Shown here piece by piece: positions 15,495-18,613 of a stretch of 18,613 bases of DNA (within the stretch, counting starts at the first letter, position 1; every line of letters starts with the position of its first letter). This DNA comes from JAAAPF01 sp964481035. Its GTDB lineage: Bacteria; Pseudomonadota; Alphaproteobacteria; Geminicoccales; Geminicoccaceae. The DNA lies in NCBI GenBank assembly GCA_964481035.1, contig CAYZSE010000067.1, forward strand, positions 1 through 18,613, in the 5' to 3' direction. The notes beneath the pieces were generated by a model. It saw nothing but the letters and a program-made list of their open reading frames with translations, was not told where the DNA came from and ran no database searches. The position numbers were made by a program, and so were the translations under genes.

Positions 15495-17300
15495 CTATTC
15501 CGTGGCCTCGTCGGCCGGTTCGGGAGTCGCCGATGGTGCCGCCTGGGCAACGGGAGGGGCCGCAACCCGAGGCGCGCACGCGCCGCTGGCTGCGCGATAT
15601 TCCACGCCGACCTCGTCGAGAAAAGCCTGCAACTCGCTGCCGTGCAGTGCGTAATTGAGCCGGCGGAAGGTCTGCTCGCGCTCCGCGTTGACGAACGTGT
15701 TGACGCCGACGACGCGACCGCAGGTGTCGACGAGCGGCCCGCCGCTGTTGCCGCCGGAAATCTCCGCCGAGTGGAGGATCACTTCGGCATCGCCCGCGAC
15801 GTGGGGCTGGATGACGGTCACCGCGCCGCTTTGCATGTTGGCGCTCGGCGAGGACGTTCCATCGCCTTCGGCGAGCGCGGCGAAGCGGGCGTCGCTGCGC
15901 ACGACGATGGCCGGAAACCCGCTGGCGACGACGTTGTCGAGGCGGCCGATGACGGTGGTCACGGGCAGCGCCGGCGGCGCGAGGTCGCCCGTATCGACGC
16001 GTAGCACCGCGAAGTCCGGGCTGCCGATGGCGGCGTCGGGCGTCTCGGCGACGACCTCGGCGGTGAGGACGCGGCCAAAGAAAGGATTGGTGACCAAGAC
16101 CCGGTCGCCACGCCCCTCGACGACATGGCGATTGGTGACGATGGTGCCGGGGCCGACGAAGAACCCGGAGCCGATGCCCGTCTGCTCGCCGTTCGGGACG
16201 ATGATGAGCACCGTCGTCTGGTCCAGCACGGTTTCCAGCCGTTGCGGCTCGGCGCTTTCATCGTCGGGCGCCGTCTCATCGGGCACGACGAGATCGCGAG
16301 GCCGTGGCGGCACGGCGGCGCGCGGGCTCACCGGCTGGATCGGGGTCACACCGCCGGGAGCGCCCGCGGGCGGCAGCAGCGCGCCTTGAGGGGTGCACGC
16401 GTGGTCGGCGAGTTCCGCCTCCAGGAGGGCGCGGCGCTCCTCGAGAGCGCGATTGACCTCGCGCTGCTGGCGCAGCAGCGCTTCGTCCTCGGCGACCACG
16501 GTCCGCGGCGCCGGCTCGGGCGGGTAGGACAGGACGCCCGGGATCGACACGTAGAGCAACAGCAGGCCCGCGAGGACCGTCGCCGCCAGAAGTGGAATCC
16601 ACGCGCGGCGCGGCCCGGGCGCCGCGGCCGCGGGTGGCAGCGGCGGCGGCGGCGGCGTGCCGCGGCCATTGCCCCGCGACGTTGCCGCCGCGGCCGGCTC
16701 CGCGGCGGCGGCGGACGCAGGCGCAGGCTCGGGGGCCGTGGTGCTGCCGGCCTGCGCGCGGTAGCGGTCACGCCACGCCTCGACACCGACGGCGGGCGCC
16801 CCGCCGAGGCTGACGTGGCGGCCGAGCGTGCGGGCCACGTGATCGTCGCGCGCCGCCGGCGAGCGCAGTGCCGCCTCGGGGGCGAGGCCCCAGTTCGCGA
16901 TCACGGGCCGCCCGTCGAGCACCCAGACGTCGTCGTTGCTCGGCACGAAGAGCGCGCCGCCGAGGAGGGGGCCGACCTCGGGGTCGCTCAACAGCGCCGA
17001 GATGTCGGCGAGTCGTTTCTGCAGATCGGCCTCGAGCGGGGCGCGCTCGACGTCGTCCAGGTCGTTGAGCCGCGTGGGCTCGCCAATGCCGCTTGCGTAC
17101 CACGACACCGAGGTCGGAACGGCGCCGTTGCCGCGGGTGACGACGGGTTCCGCGAAGAGCTGCGCGGCACCGCGGCCGAGCCGGCTCGCGAGAGCCGCGG
17201 TGAGCGTCCCATACGTGTCGAGGAGGCCGCGTCCGTCGGCCGTGAGCTCGCGCAACCCGCCGAGATCACTTTTGGTCAGGAAGGTGGCGTTGTCAGCCAT
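15495..17300 (-). CDS. Membrane-anchored trypsin-like serine protease
   Basis: 601 residues, second gene, 39 bases after the vWA gene. Residues 1-180 form a cytosolic domain also found in the next gene (L-F-A-E-P-V at 48-53, W-Y-A-S near 67-70, V-L-D-G-R-P near 127-132). A low-complexity Ala/Pro/Gly stretch (185-230) leads to one membrane segment (234-254), a predicted coiled coil (268-299), Cys302, a second flexible linker, and a trypsin/DegP-like protease domain (355-570). The catalytic triad is visible: His392 in T-N-R-H-V-V, Asp429 in S-P-D-F-A-V-L, and Ser519 in G-G-N-S-G-G-P. No PDZ domain follows; the tail is Ala/Pro-rich, so this is not a complete DegP-type protein. The protease should face the periplasm, where it could cleave a partner or substrate in response to a signal passed across the membrane. 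The ATG has a GAGG ten bases upstream. Confidence 0.93.
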   Translation of the reverse strand: MADNATFLTKSDLGGLRELTADGRGLLDTYGTLTAALASRLGRGAAQLFAEPVVTRGNGAVPTSVSWYASGIGEPTRLNDLDDVERAPLEADLQKRLADISALLSDPEVGPLLGGALFVPSNDDVWVLDGRPVIANWGLAPEAALRSPAARDDHVARTLGRHVSLGGAPAVGVEAWRDRYRAQAGSTTAPEPAPASAAAAEPAAAATSRGNGRGTPPPPPLPPAAAAPGPRRAWIPLLAATVLAGLLLLYVSIPGVLSYPPEPAPRTVVAEDEALLRQQREVNRALEERRALLEAELADHACTPQGALLPPAGAPGGVTPIQPVSPRAAVPPRPRDLVVPDETAPDDESAEPQRLETVLDQTTVLIIVPNGEQTGIGSGFFVGPGTIVTNRHVVEGRGDRVLVTNPFFGRVLTAEVVAETPDAAIGSPDFAVLRVDTGDLAPPALPVTTVIGRLDNVVASGFPAIVVRSDARFAALAEGDGTSSPSANMQSGAVTVIQPHVAGDAEVILHSAEISGGNSGGPLVDTCGRVVGVNTFVNAEREQTFRRLNYALHGSELQAFLDEVGVEYRAASGACAPRVAAPPVAQAAPSATPEPADEATE

Positions 17301-17339
17301 GGCGGCAAGCCTCGGGACGGGTGCGGACGGAAAGAACGT

Positions 17340-18365
17340 TCACTTGCAGTGCTCTGGCAGGTCCTGACCGGCGGCGCGGACCAGCGCTCGGGCCAGTTCG
17401 CCGGCATCGCCGGCATTGACGAAGGCCCCCCCGGTGAGCTGGGGCACGCACCGAACCTGACCCGCCATGCCACCGATGGCGATCGCGTTGACGAAGGCAT
17501 ACGGGCGCGCGGCCTTCAGGCGGCGTGCGGCGGCGCAGGGGTCGCCGTTGCAGCTGTCGGAGCCGTCGGAGACGAGCACGACGTTGACAGGGCTTTCCTC
17601 GTCGAGCCCGCCCGTCATCACGTTCGGCAGGGCCGCGATCCCTTGGGCGAGGGCCGTGGCGGGCTTGAGCTGCGTCCCTTGAATGGCGCCGCGCAGTGCG
17701 GACCGTTGCGGCGGCGCGTAGCGGCCGACGAAATCGGGGTTGCCACAGCTGCTGAAGCGCAGGAACGAGAACTCGACGTCGGCGTCGCTGCTGTCGACGA
17801 GGTCTATCAGGGCGCGTTTGGCCACGTCGATGCGGTCGACCCGCTCCGGGCGCAGCGCCTGCCGCTCGAGCTGTTGGTATTGCCGGACGAGGTTCTGGCG
17901 CTGCGGCAGAAAGAAGGGCGCGCTGTTGATCTGCTGCGCGAGCTGGTTCAAGCGCCGCTCGACATCGGCCTCGAGCGCGAAGTCGTAGTTCATGCTCGTC
18001 GACGCATCGAGCAACAAGATGACCTCCGTGGCCCGTCGCCGCTCGGCTGGACATGGCGGCAGCTCCGGCTCTGCCTGTTGCTGGGGTGGTGCCGGTTCTG
18101 GTTCCGGTTCAGGAATGGGGCAATACGGCCGCTGGAGGATCGCGAGCTCAAGTTCGCGAAGACTGTCGCGAAGCGCCCGCTCCCGCTGCATCTCGTCGAC
18201 CATCTCGGGCGAAGCGACGGCGTCCTGTCGCGGGACGGGGCACGAGCCCAGCCAGCGCGGGCCCTCGGGCCAGCCGAGCGCACAAGCCCCGAGAACGATC
18301 CACAGAACGACCGCGACAAGCGCGATGAAGGCTGGCCAGAGGATCAAAAGAGCGACGCGCGCCAT
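17340..18365 (-). CDS. Membrane-anchored vWA domain protein
   Basis: First gene of the block; 341 residues. Residues 3-27 form one hydrophobic membrane segment, followed by a C-x-x-G-W-P ... C-P-V segment (Cys28, Cys42), a charged helix likely to form a coiled coil (about 52-78), Cys82, and a Pro/Glu/Gln-rich linker. The vWA domain fills about 112-335: it opens with a hydrophobic strand ending in the intact metal-binding (MIDAS) motif D-A-S-T-S at 120-124 and contains a later L-V-S-D-G-S-D strand, as in classical metal-binding vWA domains. The domain should lie in the periplasm and bind protein partners in a metal-dependent way. Several cysteines, including a C-x(4)-C pair after the S-D-G-S-D strand, may form disulfides. 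I chose the ATG at 18365, preceded by GAAGGG, over a TTG at 18398 because the hydrophobic segment then begins at residue 3. The partner is unknown. Confidence 0.9.
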   Translation of the reverse strand: MARVALLILWPAFIALVAVVLWIVLGACALGWPEGPRWLGSCPVPRQDAVASPEMVDEMQRERALRDSLRELELAILQRPYCPIPEPEPEPAPPQQQAEPELPPCPAERRRATEVILLLDASTSMNYDFALEADVERRLNQLAQQINSAPFFLPQRQNLVRQYQQLERQALRPERVDRIDVAKRALIDLVDSSDADVEFSFLRFSSCGNPDFVGRYAPPQRSALRGAIQGTQLKPATALAQGIAALPNVMTGGLDEESPVNVVLVSDGSDSCNGDPCAAARRLKAARPYAFVNAIAIGGMAGQVRCVPQLTGGAFVNAGDAGELARALVRAAGQDLPEHCK

Positions 18366-18429
18366 AGCAAGCCCTTCAACTGAGGAGCCTCCGGACAAAT
18401 CGTGAGCCGCAAGCAGCCAGCTTCAATTT

Positions 18430-18441
18430 GACGCCGGCGTC
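18430..18441. repeat. Perfect 12-base palindrome in the leader region
   Basis: GACGCCGGCGTC reads the same on both strands. It lies 65 to 76 bases before the first start codon. Its right half can also pair with ACGCC at 18446-18450 to form a small hairpin with a five-base loop. It may be an operator or a leader-RNA structure; it may also be chance in GC-rich DNA. Confidence 0.35.
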
Positions 18442-18472
18442 GAAAACGCCCTGCCAACATCACCGATCGTTA

Positions 18473-18485
18473 GGCATTCGATGCC
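18473..18485. repeat. Inverted repeat, possible operator
   Basis: Five-base arms GGCAT and ATGCC around a TCG centre. It fills most of the spacer between the weak -35 and -10 candidates, a common place for a repressor or a MerR-type activator site. It is followed immediately by an eight-base palindrome CGAATTCG at 18485-18492. Short palindromes of this size can occur by chance. Confidence 0.35.
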
Positions 18486-18529
18486 GAATTCGTAAACTCC
18501 AAAAAAGGCGTAGGAGGGCAACGCGCCAA

Positions 18530-18613
18530 TTGTTCGAGACGGTGTTCGGGCCTCGCATGGCCGAGGCCGAAGCCCGCTACCACGCGAGCCTGGAGAAAAC
18601 CGAGCTGGCCGCG
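18530..18613 (+). CDS. Possible 5' part of a divergent gene running off the right edge
   Basis: A plus-strand frame is open to the window edge. From a TTG at 18530 it gives 28 codons beginning F-E-T-V-F-G-P-R-M-A-E-A-E-A-R after the start; a later ATG at 18557 is also possible. An AGGAGG at 18512-18517 lies twelve bases before the TTG, rather far. The amino-acid make-up looks protein-like, with a charged helix, but the frame is also open upstream of the TTG, so the true start is uncertain. No family recognised. Confidence 0.3.
   Translation, partial: MFETVFGPRMAEAEARYHASLEKTELAA

Larger units (their letters stand above)
18366..18529 (-). promoter_or_regulatory. Probable control region of the operon
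   Basis: This region upstream of the first gene is visibly less GC-rich than the coding block. On the minus strand a weak sigma-70-like arrangement can be drawn: TTTACG (18491-18496) and TAACGA (18467-18472) with an 18-base spacer; both match the consensus only partly. The spacer contains a GGCAT/ATGCC inverted repeat and the leader contains a 12-base palindrome. If this were the promoter, the leader would be about 95 bases. No riboswitch-like fold was recognised. The region could also drive a gene on the plus strand. Confidence 0.3.

Noticed and set aside
16125..18383. Long plus-strand open frame (752 codons) opposite the vWA and protease genes
   Set aside because: It is the mirror of two genes with clear vWA and protease motifs; high GC at third positions removes stop codons from the opposite strand. 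Its translation is Arg/Ala/Gly-rich with no motif.

Overview
The window is a very GC-rich stretch (codon third positions almost all G or C) carrying one long block of eleven genes, all on the minus strand, read from position 18365 down to 278. Gaps between genes are 1 to 39 bases or short overlaps, including ATGA stop/start overlaps, so the block looks like a single operon of about 18 kb. Lipoprotein signals, signal peptides and outer-membrane-type lipoproteins point to a Gram-negative host. The SrfB/SrfC pair is a proteobacterial family, so a high-GC proteobacterium (perhaps an alphaproteobacterium) is my best guess; nothing here fixes the genus.

Order of transcription: (1) membrane-anchored von Willebrand factor A (vWA) protein; (2) membrane-anchored trypsin-like serine protease; (3) membrane-anchored protein with a C-terminal beta-sandwich resembling DUF2135/YfaP; (4) SrfB-family ATPase of the actin/Hsp70 fold; (5) SrfC-family dynamin-like GTPase; (6) single-span protein with a proline/alanine-rich linker and a cysteine-rich helical C-terminus; (7) exported vWA protein; (8) ABC ATPase; (9) FtsX/MacB-type permease; (10) exported SUMF1-fold protein with a helical tail; (11) and (12), counted as the last two of the block, a glycine-zipper lipoprotein and a coiled-coil lipoprotein. 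Counting each reading frame separately gives twelve complete genes.

Read together, the products span the envelope. SrfB and SrfC are predicted cytosolic NTPases. Proteins 1, 2, 3 and 6 each cross the inner membrane once and place a different domain in the periplasm. The exported vWA and SUMF1-fold proteins are free or loosely bound in the periplasm, the ABC pair sits in the inner membrane, and the two lipoproteins probably sit in the outer membrane. Several products share modules: proteins 2 and 3 share a cytosolic N-terminal domain; proteins 1, 2 and 3 share a membrane segment plus coiled coil plus cysteine; the two lipoproteins share a C-terminal helix. This looks like one multi-protein envelope machine built around SrfB/SrfC. 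Its function is not known to me; an envelope-stress or conflict system, or a transport/secretion-like assembly, are both possible.

The flanks are poorly resolved. Positions 18366-18529 are less GC-rich and hold two palindromes and a weak promoter-like arrangement, probably the operon's control region. Positions 1-277 hold no convincing complete gene. Possible partial genes run off both edges, with low confidence.
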